A stretch of DNA of 36,718 nt from the NCBI GenBank assembly GCA_005878615.1, contig VBLT01000117.1, positions 1 through 36,718 on the forward strand, written 5' to 3'. Numbering within the stretch: the stretch's first letter is position 1; each line of letters starts with the position of its first letter. The notes under the pieces were generated by a model, which did not search any database, had not been told where the DNA came from, and worked only from the letters and a program-made list of their open reading frames with translations. Source of the DNA: Methanobacteriota archaeon. GTDB taxonomy: Archaea > Thermoplasmatota > Thermoplasmata > RBG-16-68-12. Below, piece by piece: positions 7,271 through 15,976 of this stretch. A program made the translations under genes and the position numbers.

Positions 7271-8482
7271 TTGACGCCCCGCGGAGTCCTCGCCATCGAG
7301 ATGAAAGCCGAGCGGCGCGTCACGCTCGTCCTTTGTCTAATGATGGTCGCTGCCGTCTCGGCCGGGCCCGCGGCCGCGACCGCCTCCGGACTCGGCTCCT
7401 CTCCCACTCCTGAAAAAACCGTTTTCCAGAAAGCGGGCATCGTACTCCCTCACGGCTCGCCGGGCGAGGCCGACTCTGTGTATGCCCGCGCGCCCTTCGT
7501 ATTGCGGGACGACGACGGAACATACAAAATGTGGTATTCCGGGTACGATGGTAGCGTCAACCGGATGCTCTACGCGAGCTCTCCGGACGGGATCCGGTGG
7601 ACGAAACACGGAGTCATTCTCGACGTGGGCGTCCCACCGTACAACTGGAATAGCGTCGGCGGGCAGAGCGTGCTGAAAATCCAATCGGTCTATCACATGT
7701 GGTTCTCGGCGGGTTACTGGAGCGGCGGGCCCTTCGTCTACTGGGCCCAAATCTACCACGCGGTCTCCATGGACGGTTTCTACTGGAACGTCACCGGAGT
7801 CGTCCTTCCCCCGAACCAGTTCTGGGACCGCGGGATGACGAACTCCCCGTGGGTCGTGCGGGACAGCGCCGGCCTCTTCTGGCTCTTCCACTCCGGCTGG
7901 GACGGTTCGAACACTCGCATCGGGGTCGCCACATCGGGGGACGGAATCTCCTTCACGCCGTACGCGGGCAACCCGATCCTCGACCTCGGGCCCTCCGGCT
8001 CATGGGACCAATCCGACGTGAATACTCCCTCGGTCATCCCCGGCTCGACATGGCTCTTGTATTACGGAGGGACGGATCGCATGTCAGGCGCCCTCGGGAC
8101 CGCCACGTCAAGCGATGGACTTCATTGGTCCAAGTCGCCGGGCAATCCCGTGGTCGGCCCCGATCCGGCCCCTGCATTCGACTCTCGTGTGTTGTGGTTC
8201 CCGGACTGGCTCGCCGACCCCTCGGGACCGCGCCTCTACTACGTGGGAGGAGACGGGAGCACTCTCCAGATTGGCCTGATCAAGAACACGACAGTGAAGG
8301 ATGAGGTGCCCGTGCCCCTTACCCTGGACGACACGCCGCGCATCGCGGCCCTCGGAACCGTGGCGGCGATCGACGCGGCGGTCGTGGGCTTGGCGCTGTT
8401 CGTGGGGCGTCGACCTCCCAGGCGGCCTTCCGCCCCGCCACCCCAAGAATGGCCCCGGATCCAACCGCCCGGGCCATCCTGA
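7271..8482 (+). CDS. Secreted, membrane-anchored five-bladed beta-propeller (GH43/GH32-like fold)
   Basis: The mature part contains recurrent blade motifs of the five-bladed propeller seen in glycoside hydrolases: GTYKMWYSGYDG with YASSPDGIRWTK, YHMWFSAGYW with AVSMDGFYWN, FWLFHSGWDG with GVATSGDGISF, WLLYYGGTDR with GTATSSDGLHWSK, and LYYVGGDG. An N-terminal signal peptide (about VTLVLCLMMVAAVSAGPAAATA) and a C-terminal hydrophobic helix (about IAALGTVAAIDAAVVGLALF) followed by basic residues imply a cell-surface protein facing outward. I cannot assign a substrate or confirm catalytic acids. The start is uncertain: TTG 7271 has GGAGGG five bases upstream, while ATG 7301 would begin directly at the signal peptide. 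The track ORF from 6815 is this frame running into E2. It sits between E2 and E3 with its own promoter-like box. Confidence 0.82.
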   Translation: MTPRGVLAIEMKAERRVTLVLCLMMVAAVSAGPAAATASGLGSSPTPEKTVFQKAGIVLPHGSPGEADSVYARAPFVLRDDDGTYKMWYSGYDGSVNRMLYASSPDGIRWTKHGVILDVGVPPYNWNSVGGQSVLKIQSVYHMWFSAGYWSGGPFVYWAQIYHAVSMDGFYWNVTGVVLPPNQFWDRGMTNSPWVVRDSAGLFWLFHSGWDGSNTRIGVATSGDGISFTPYAGNPILDLGPSGSWDQSDVNTPSVIPGSTWLLYYGGTDRMSGALGTATSSDGLHWSKSPGNPVVGPDPAPAFDSRVLWFPDWLADPSGPRLYYVGGDGSTLQIGLIKNTTVKDEVPVPLTLDDTPRIAALGTVAAIDAAVVGLALFVGRRPPRRPSAPPPQEWPRIQPPGPS

Positions 8483-8517
8483 GATTTCGACGATCTGGAA
8501 AGGGCGTGAACCAAAGG

Positions 8518-8526
8518 CATATGCGC
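8518..8526 (+). promoter_or_regulatory. TATA-like element for E3-lipB
   Basis: The sequence gcatatgcg is centred 27 nt before the E3 ATG at 8549, the spacing expected for leaderless archaeal transcription. Confidence 0.4.
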
Positions 8527-8548
8527 CCGGCGCCCTTTTCGCGCATCA

Positions 8549-9949
8549 ATGGGCCGTCAGGTCGACGTCCTCGTGATCGGGGCGGGCCCGGGCGGCTATC
8601 CTGCCGCGATCCGGGCGGCGCAGCTCGGGAAACGAGTCCTCCTGGTGGAACGGGACAAGCTCGGAGGCGAGTGTCTGAATTACGGCTGCATCCCGAGCAA
8701 GGCGCTCATCCACACCGCGGGCATCGTGCACGCCTTGGAGCAAGCGGCTGAACGCGGGGTCGAGGCGGGGCCGGTCAAGGTCGACATGGGACGCTTGCAG
8801 CAGTGGAAGACGTCCGTCGTCCAGCGCCTTTCGAACGGGGTCGGCCAACTTTGCAAGGGAAACAAGGTCGAGGTGCTGATGGGCGACGCCTCCTTCACCG
8901 CCCCGGAGAGGGCCGCGGTCCGGACTTCCGCGGGGACGGAAGAGATCGAGTTCAAGGACGCGATCATCGCGACCGGCGGCCGGCCATCGGACCTTCCGAT
9001 GTTCCGGTTCGACGGCAAGCGGGTCCTTAGCACGAAAGAGGCGCTCGAGCTGCCGCGGATCCCACTCAATCTCGCCGTGATCGGCGGCGGCATCTCCGGT
9101 TTGGAGATCGGGACGTTCTACGCCAAGCTCGGTACCCGCGTCGTCGTCGTTGAGATCTTGGACCAATTGCTCCCCGGCACGGACCCCGAGGCCGTGCGGA
9201 TCGTCGCCCGCCGACTTCAGAAGCTGGGCGTGGAAGTCCACACGAAGTCGCAGGCCCGCGGATGGCGCATCGACAAGGACCAGACGGTCATCGACATCCA
9301 GACTCCGGAGGGGCTCATCGCCCGGCGGGCCGACGTCGTGCTCGTCGCGGTCGGCCGCCGGCCGAACACGGACGAACTGCACGCGGACCAAGCGGGGGTC
9401 GAGTTCGGACCGCGCGGGTATGTCAAGGCGGACCGTCAGCTGCGCACCTCGAATCCCCACGTCTACGCCGTCGGCGACGTCGTCGGGCCGCCGTTCCTGG
9501 CGCACAAGGCGACGAAGGAAGGCCTGACCGCGGCGGAGGTGATCGCGGGCCATCCCGCGGAACTCGACTACCGCGCCCTGCCGGCGGCCATCTTCACGGA
9601 TCCCGAGATTGCGACCGTCGGGCTGCAGGAGCCCGAGGCGACCGCCCAAGGTCGGAAGATCCGCTTCGGGAAGGTGCCCTTCGCGGCGATCGGCCGGGCC
9701 CTGACGACCGGGGAAACCGACGGCTTCGTCAAGCTCCTCGCCGATCCGTCGACGAACATCCTCCTGGGCGCGACGATCGTGGGCCCGGACGCGAGCGACC
9801 TGATCAGCGAGCTCTCCCTCGCGATCGAAATGGGCGCCTCGATCGCGGACATCGCCCTCACGATTCATCCGCATCCGACCTTGCCCGAGGCGATCATGGA
9901 GGGCGCCGAAGCGGCCCTCGGCGAGGCGATCCACGTGCTGAATCGCTGA
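8549..9949 (+). CDS. lpdA: Dihydrolipoamide dehydrogenase (E3)
   Basis: This FAD enzyme reoxidises the dihydrolipoyl arm of E2 and reduces NAD+. The N-terminal FAD-binding Rossmann motif is VIGAGPGGYPAA (residues 9-20). The redox disulfide is GGECLNYGCIPSK, with Cys42 and Cys47. A second nucleotide-binding motif is AVIGGGISGLEIG, and the second FAD contact is YAVGDVVGPPFLAHKA. The C-terminal active-site base lies in HPHPTLPE (His442 with Glu447). The length of 466 is standard. The ATG lies 27 nt from a TATA-like box, so the message is probably leaderless. lipB follows after four bases, so the two are likely cotranscribed. Confidence 0.97.
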   Translation: MGRQVDVLVIGAGPGGYPAAIRAAQLGKRVLLVERDKLGGECLNYGCIPSKALIHTAGIVHALEQAAERGVEAGPVKVDMGRLQQWKTSVVQRLSNGVGQLCKGNKVEVLMGDASFTAPERAAVRTSAGTEEIEFKDAIIATGGRPSDLPMFRFDGKRVLSTKEALELPRIPLNLAVIGGGISGLEIGTFYAKLGTRVVVVEILDQLLPGTDPEAVRIVARRLQKLGVEVHTKSQARGWRIDKDQTVIDIQTPEGLIARRADVVLVAVGRRPNTDELHADQAGVEFGPRGYVKADRQLRTSNPHVYAVGDVVGPPFLAHKATKEGLTAAEVIAGHPAELDYRALPAAIFTDPEIATVGLQEPEATAQGRKIRFGKVPFAAIGRALTTGETDGFVKLLADPSTNILLGATIVGPDASDLISELSLAIEMGASIADIALTIHPHPTLPEAIMEGAEAALGEAIHVLNR

Positions 9950-10620
9950 GACCATGTTGGCGACGACGGAAGGAGAACGTCCGATCCTCATCGTGCGGGA
10001 CGCGTGGTTGCTCGACCTCGGTCGGCGGCCCTACCGCGAGGTGTGGGAATGGCAGAAGTCGCTCGTCGATCGCCGTGCGGACGACCGGATCCCCGACGGA
10101 CTCATCTTGGTCGAGCACGAGCCGATCGCGACGTTGGGGCGCCGCGGGAAGCGGGAGGACGTCCTCGACCCGAACCTCGAGATCGTCGAGGTGGAGCGAG
10201 GCGGCGAGGCGACGTACCACGGGCCGGGACAGTTGGTCGGCTATCCCATCCTCAAACTCCCGGACCGCCTGGAGGTCAAGCAGCTCGTCACGGACCTCGA
10301 AGAAGTCCTGATCCGGACGTGCCGCGATTTCGGGATCGAGGCGACTCGGGAGGGACCGGAGCGCGGCGTGTGGGTCGGCCGCAAGAAGATCGCATCGATC
10401 GGACTCGCGGTGCGGCGCAGCGTGACCTTCCACGGGTTCGCCCTCAACGTGACGACGGACCTCCGGGAGTTCCTCAAGATCCGACCGTGCGGCCACGACG
10501 GAGGGATCATGACCTCGATGGCCGAATCCCTCGGACGGAAGTTTGACCTGGAGGACGTGAAGGCCTCGGTGATCGCCCATTTCCAGGGCGTGTTCGGCTT
10601 CACCTTGCGACGCGTCGACG

Positions 10621-11684
<1,064 letters not shown>

Positions 11685-11688
<4 letters not shown>

Positions 11689-12509
11689 GGCGCGATCACC
11701 CGATCCCGGATCAAGGCCTCGAGGAGGGCCCGCACGGTTTCTTTCGGCTCGCCGGAGAAAATGTGGCCCGCCCGCGGCGGGAGGCGGATCGTGTCCACCT
11801 TGGCGACGATCGTCGGGGAATTCAGCAACCCGACCTTCTTCGGGTCGATGCCGACGTCCGCGCACGACCAGTGCGCGATGACGCCCCCGCGCTTGACGCG
11901 GATCTTGCCCGTCAAGGTGGGAGAGCGGGGCTTGTTGCATCCGAAGTTCACGGTGCACAGGGAGGGCATCGCCGTCTGCCACCATTCGGTCCCGTCTTCC
12001 GCGGTGCGGCGGGCGCGGACGGTCCCATCGACGATGCGGACCTCGGAGACGTACGTGATCTGGGGAAGGTCGAGGTGGCCCGCAATCCCTGGGCCGACGT
12101 GACCGGTGGAGGCGTCCGTGGTCTCCTCGCCGGTCAAGATGAGATCGTACCCGCCGATCTTCTGGATCGTCTCGCTCAGCGCGTACGCCGTCGGGACCGT
12201 ATCGGAACCGCCGAGGATGCGGTCCGTCAGGAGGACCGCCCGGTCCGCGCCCATCGCCACCGCCCGCTCGAGGCTCTCGTCGAAGGATGTGGGGCCCATG
12301 GATAGGACGACGACCTCGGCCGCGTGCCGGTCCTTCAGTGTGAGGGCGATCTCCAGGGCGTTCGCATCGGGAGGATTGATCTCGCTCGGCACACCGACGC
12401 GCTTGAGGGTCTGCGTGACCGGGTCGACCTGGAGCTCCTGCGCTTTTGGCACTTGCTTGATGCACACGAGGATGCGCAGCGGGCGCGCGTTCGAATCCGC
12501 GGGGCTCAC
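11685..12509 (-). CDS. etfB: Electron transfer flavoprotein beta subunit (FixA)
   Basis: This subunit pairs with EtfA. It begins RILVCIKQVPKAQELQVDP, the usual EtfB opening, and continues with NPPDANALEIAL and LTGEETTDASTGHVGPGIAGHLDLPQ. The D-x-S-T-x-x-V-G-P segment resembles that of bifurcating EtfBs, which hold a second FAD, rather than the AMP-binding version of simple ETFs. This comparison is from memory of the family and should be checked by alignment. The start is GTG 12509 within the GTGA overlap with fixC, giving 274 residues. The upstream part of the 641-residue track ORF is antiparallel noise from fixC. Confidence 0.95.
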
Positions 12510-13798
12510 ATCGATCGGGCCCCCTGCAGGAGATCTAGGAGGAGCTTCCACTTCGGGACCTCCGCCGCGCCCGCCTCTCGCAAGACGATGTCCGCGAGGC
12601 GCTCCTTCCCGCTGCCGTCCACCGTGTATAAGCGCTCCGCGATTTCGAGTAACATCCGCGGGTAGACGTCGAAGAGACGCTCGTTCTTCATGTAGAGGGG
12701 CGCGCGCCGGAATCGTTCCAAATCGGGGAGGACGTTCCTCGACCGGAGGAATTTCTCGTACACCTGGAGGTTCGCCGCCCGCGGGCCGCCGGCCGCGCGA
12801 GCCGCCTCGACGGCCTCTCCCGCGGCGATCCCAGACGCGATTGCGAGGTCGACGCCGCGAAAGGTGTACCCGTTGTTGATCAGGAATCCCGCGGCGTCGC
12901 CGGCGACCAGGACGCCGTCCCCCCAGAGCCGCGGCATCATGCCCGCCCCGAGCTCGGGGACCAGATGCGCACTGTACTCCGTCACCTTGCCACCGCGGAT
13001 CCACCGCTGGACGGCCGGATGCATGCGGAACCGCGTCTGAACCTCCTGGATCTCGACCTTCTCCCGCGCCAGATCCTCTGACGACACGACCAGGCCGAGC
13101 GAAATTGTGGACTGATTCGTGTAGAGGAAGCCTCCTCCTCGAAGGCCGAGCGAGGCCTGCCCGGCGAAGACGAACGCCGCGCCCTCCTTGTCCCCGAGGC
13201 CGAACCGTTCTTGGATCGCCTCGGCGGGGAGCTCGATCGTCTCCTTGACCCCGACGGACACCTCGCGGGGCTCCAGGTCCGCCTTGAGGCCCGCGCTGCG
13301 CGTCAGGACCGACGTCGCTCCTTCCGCAATGACCACGACGTCGGCCGCGACGCGGTCGTTCGGGGCCACGAGGACGCCGCGGATCCGTCCATCCTCCTGC
13401 CAGAGGCCGTCGACACGAATCCCCGTCACGAGGACCGCCCCCGCCTCCTGCGCCTTCTTCGCGAGCCACGAGTCGAACTTCGCCCGCAACGCCGTGAAGC
13501 TCGCGCTCCGACCTTCTCCGAGCTTCGGCGAATCGAACGAAATCGTGAGGGCGGTGTCCTCGGCGAGGAAGGCCATGTTCTCGTGGACGACGTACCGTTC
13601 GACCGGGCAATCCTTCGCCCAGTCCGGGAGCAGGTCGTGGAGGGCCCAGGAGTAGATGCGGCCGCCGAACATCCCCTTCACGCCCGGCGAGCGTCCTCGC
13701 TCCACGAGGAGCGTGGAGAATCCCTTGCGGGCGAGGGTCAGGGCGGCGGCCGAACCCGCGGGGCCGGCTCCCACGACGATGGCGTCAAAACGCTCCAC
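12506..13798 (-). CDS. fixC: FixC-type flavoprotein: ETF-quinone oxidoreductase
   Basis: FixC accepts electrons from EtfAB and passes them to membrane quinone; with FixX it forms the ETF:quinone oxidoreductase. The 430-residue protein opens with a dinucleotide-binding motif, AIVVGAGPAGSAAAL, followed by LLVERGRSPGVKGMFGGRIY, and carries the second FAD motif VLVAGDAAGFLINNGYTFRGVDLAIASG. It lacks its own Fe-S domain, as in the Fix system, where FixX supplies it. It is likely peripheral on the membrane. The start is GTG 13798, about 37 nt after a ccttttacc box. Its stop overlaps etfB, and a V4R protein gene ends 54 bases upstream. Confidence 0.93.
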   Translation of the reverse strand: MERFDAIVVGAGPAGSAAALTLARKGFSTLLVERGRSPGVKGMFGGRIYSWALHDLLPDWAKDCPVERYVVHENMAFLAEDTALTISFDSPKLGEGRSASFTALRAKFDSWLAKKAQEAGAVLVTGIRVDGLWQEDGRIRGVLVAPNDRVAADVVVIAEGATSVLTRSAGLKADLEPREVSVGVKETIELPAEAIQERFGLGDKEGAAFVFAGQASLGLRGGGFLYTNQSTISLGLVVSSEDLAREKVEIQEVQTRFRMHPAVQRWIRGGKVTEYSAHLVPELGAGMMPRLWGDGVLVAGDAAGFLINNGYTFRGVDLAIASGIAAGEAVEAARAAGGPRAANLQVYEKFLRSRNVLPDLERFRRAPLYMKNERLFDVYPRMLLEIAERLYTVDGSGKERLADIVLREAGAAEVPKWKLLLDLLQGARSM

Positions 13799-13829
13799 GG
13801 TCCCGCTTCCCGCGTCGGAAAAGCGGGGC

Positions 13830-13840
13830 GGGTAAAAGGC
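13830..13840 (-). promoter_or_regulatory. TATA-like element for fixC-etfB-etfA
   Basis: The minus-strand sequence gccttttacc lies about 37 nt before the fixC GTG and just upstream of the V4R stop codon, so the fix genes can be transcribed independently of the V4R gene. Confidence 0.38.
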
Positions 13841-13852
13841 TTTCCGCGAAAT

Positions 13853-14449
13853 TCACAGAGGACTCAGGGGCCGCAGCTCGAACTCGCAACGTCCATGGCC
13901 CTGGGCCTCACAGGCCGTCTCCTCGCAGAGGACGTCGCGCTCGAGGAGATTCCGTCCGAGGCCCGCGATCCATCCCGTCAGGAAGTGGCACACGGGTTTC
14001 TTCGAGCTCCCGTAGGCCCGGGCGAGTGGGCTGTTGGAGACCGTCAGGACGAGGCGACCATGCTCCGGGTCGAACAAAGAGATCTCCAACCGGCCCCACC
14101 CGAGGAGCGCCGATGCGTCCATGAGACGGCGAGCGTTCGCCAGCGTCAGGGGCGCCCGCGTCGACAGGATCGAGTCGAATGGGTTCATCCCCTCCTGGGC
14201 ACTCCGTTCTCCGGAGAGATACAGGATGCCCTTCGACGACCCGCCGATCGTCAACTCGAGCTGCCTCTGGATATTCACGATCGCCTCCGGCCGGACGATG
14301 ACCGAGGGCACATTCGAGAGGCGAAGGACGCCCGTCTTCGCATTGGCTTCCAGGGCGGCGGCGAGGAATTCCCTCGCGCGTTGCGGGCTGAGGTCGGAAA
14401 GGTCGGCGGTCAAGTCGATCGTGGTTGTTCTCCGGTCGCGGGCGGGCAT
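13853..14449 (-). CDS. V4R-domain (4-vinyl reductase-like) ligand-binding protein
   Basis: The 198-residue protein ends with the hallmark of V4R domains: LLERDVLCEETACEAQGHGRCEFEL, with several cysteines near a ligand or metal site. V4R domains bind small hydrophobic or aromatic ligands and occur as sensors or cofactor-delivery proteins. The first 100 residues (LTADLSDLSPQRAREFLAAALE onward, then PFDSILSTRAPLTLANARRLM) form an additional domain I do not recognise. No DNA-binding helix-turn-helix is evident, so a regulator role is not shown. It lies between divergent fixX and the fixC operon, with its stop 54 bases before fixC, which suggests a link to the Fix system. An inverted repeat lies just upstream of its start. 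Confidence 0.85.
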   Translation of the reverse strand: MPARDRRTTTIDLTADLSDLSPQRAREFLAAALEANAKTGVLRLSNVPSVIVRPEAIVNIQRQLELTIGGSSKGILYLSGERSAQEGMNPFDSILSTRAPLTLANARRLMDASALLGWGRLEISLFDPEHGRLVLTVSNSPLARAYGSSKKPVCHFLTGWIAGLGRNLLERDVLCEETACEAQGHGRCEFELRPLSPL

Positions 14450-14453
14450 AGGT

Positions 14454-14466
14454 CGGAACCGTTCCG
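14454..14466. repeat. Short inverted repeat between the V4R gene and fixX
   Basis: CGGAAC-C-GTTCCG is a 6-bp inverted repeat with a one-base centre, starting five bases upstream of the V4R ATG. It could be an operator or a leader hairpin; no factor is known. Such short palindromes arise by chance in GC-rich DNA. Confidence 0.35.
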
Positions 14467-14568
14467 TCGACGAATGCGGCGGACCGCGGCGATGCCGCCG
14501 GTATCCTATAGAAGGTTTCCTCCTGGTTGTCTCCCCTGATAACGGCCTCGTCCGGAGGCTCCCAACCC

Positions 14569-14575
14569 TTTATTA
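14569..14575 (+). promoter_or_regulatory. TATA-like element for fixX
   Basis: TTTATTA is the clearest AT-rich box in the divergent fix region and is centred 33 nt before the preferred fixX ATG at 14605. It excludes the upstream start at 14527 used by the ORF track. Confidence 0.5.
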
Positions 14576-14604
14576 CCCGACCCTCATCTTTCGACGACGA
14601 CCGG

Positions 14605-14919
14605 ATGCCGGAACCCCCGAAAGCGGATGCGTCAAAGCCCTTGACGGTGGACGATCGCGTCGGCCTCGATCGGTTCGAGTTCGACGAAGAACCGTTCATC
14701 ACCGTCGACACGGACGTGTGCCGCACCTGCGACACGAAACCTTGCCTGTACGTGTGCCCGTCCAAGGTGTATCGCCTCGAGAAAGGGGAACTCGTGTACA
14801 ACACGGAGGGTTGCATCGAACTCGGTGCATGCGCAATCGTCTGCAAGCATCTCGGCAAGAACGCGATCCACTGGAGTTACCCGCGCGGTTCCTACGGCGT
14901 CGAGTTCCGGTTCGGCTGA
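14605..14919 (+). CDS. fixX: FixX ferredoxin-like protein
   Basis: FixX carries Fe-S clusters that take electrons from FixC. The C-terminal YPRGSYGVEFRFG is the diagnostic FixX ending. The first Cys motif is CRTCDTKPCLYVCP (four Cys, spacing 2-4-3). The second is CIELGACAIVC, with only three Cys: the position that is Cys in the usual CLECGTC-type motif is Leu (CTC codon). The second cluster may thus be three-iron or use another ligand. The start is ATG 14605, giving 104 residues, because TTTATTA at 14569 would start transcription near 14598. It is transcribed away from V4R-fixC-etfB-etfA. Confidence 0.93.
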   Translation: MPEPPKADASKPLTVDDRVGLDRFEFDEEPFITVDTDVCRTCDTKPCLYVCPSKVYRLEKGELVYNTEGCIELGACAIVCKHLGKNAIHWSYPRGSYGVEFRFG

Positions 14920-14986
14920 GAGCAACCGCTTCCCGTGGCGACGCCGGGGAGGGTTCGCCTCGTCCACCGGGCTCGCGTTCGGGTTA

Positions 14987-14996
14987 GCTAGATAAG
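14987..14996 (+). promoter_or_regulatory. TATA-like element for lipA operon
   Basis: The sequence gctagataag is centred 30 nt before the lipA ATG at 15022, fitting a leaderless or very short-leader transcript. Confidence 0.45.
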
Positions 14997-15021
14997 CAGC
15001 CTCCGCTTTGTCAACGCGCCG

Positions 15022-15915
15022 ATGCTCGCCGAACGGAAGCCGGAGTGGCTCCGGGTACGACCGCCGTCGGGCGAGGCATATGCGCATCTGAAAGGCCTCT
15101 TCCGATCCCTGGACCTCCACACCGTGTGCGAGGAGGCCCACTGCCCGAACGTGTGGGAATGCTGGGGCGGCGGGACCGCGACGATCATGCTGATGGGCGA
15201 CACCTGCACGCGAGGCTGCCGTTTCTGCGCGGTCGCCTCGGGGAACCCGCATGGGGTCCTGGATCTCGACGAACCACGGAAGGTCGCGATCGCGCTGTCG
15301 GAGATGGACCTCACCTACGTCGTCTTGACATCGGTCGATCGGGACGACCTCGCCGACGGCGGCGCGGCGCATTTCGCGAAGACCGTCCGAGAGATCAAGG
15401 CCCGCCGGCCCGACATGCTCGTCGAGGCGCTGATCCCCGATTTCCAAGGAGACCTCGACGCTGTCCGAACGGTCGTCGACGCGGGGGTGGACGTGCTCGA
15501 CCACAACCTCGAGACGGTGGAACGATTGCAAGCGGCCGTAAGGGACCGCCGCGCGAACTATGCGCAGAGCCTTCACGTGCTCCGGGGGGCGAAGGCGATG
15601 CAGGCCGGCCTCTTCACGAAGTCGTCCCTGATGCTCGGCCTCGGCGAGACCCGCGCGGAGGTGCTCCAGGCGATGCGGGATCTTCGCGCGGCCGGCGTGG
15701 ACATCGTGACCCTCGGCCAGTACCTGCGTCCGAGCGGATGGCACCTCCCTGTCCAGGAGTTCGTGCGTCCGGAGGAATTCGACCGTCTCCGGGAGGCGGG
15801 CGAGGCGATGGGCTTCGCCTACGTGGCCGCCGGGCCCCTCGTCCGCTCGTCGTATCGGGCCGGCGAGTTCTTCGCCGAGAAGATGATCCGAGACCGCCCG
15901 GATCGGAAGGGGTGA
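15022..15915 (+). CDS. lipA: Lipoyl synthase LipA (radical SAM)
   Basis: LipA inserts two sulfur atoms into the protein-bound octanoyl chain made by LipB, giving the lipoyl cofactor of E2. Both cluster sites are visible: the auxiliary cluster motif [12 protein letters not shown] (Cys-x4-Cys-x5-Cys) and the radical SAM motif CTRGCRFC. The C-terminal RSSY that completes the auxiliary cluster is present ([12 protein letters not shown]). The length of 297 is normal. The protein starts at the first ATG, 30 nt after a TATA-like box. A second E1-alpha gene follows, and the lipA stop lies in a GTGA. In combination with lipB this is the classical de novo route, not the LplA salvage route described for Thermoplasma. 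Confidence 0.97.
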   Translation: MLAERKPEWLRVRPPSGEAYAHLKGLFRSLDLHTVCEEAHCPNVWECWGGGTATIMLMGDTCTRGCRFCAVASGNPHGVLDLDEPRKVAIALSEMDLTYVVLTSVDRDDLADGGAAHFAKTVREIKARRPDMLVEALIPDFQGDLDAVRTVVDAGVDVLDHNLETVERLQAAVRDRRANYAQSLHVLRGAKAMQAGLFTKSSLMLGLGETRAEVLQAMRDLRAAGVDIVTLGQYLRPSGWHLPVQEFVRPEEFDRLREAGEAMGFAYVAAGPLVRSSYRAGEFFAEKMIRDRPDRKG

Positions 15916-15976
15916 GAGGACGACCGAGGAAAACCTCCTCCGCATCGTCGACGTCGACGGGACCTACGATTCGAAG

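Noticed and set aside
8546-9991. 481-residue minus-strand ORF opposite E3
   Set aside because: Antisense shadow of dihydrolipoamide dehydrogenase; no recognisable protein and low-quality composition.
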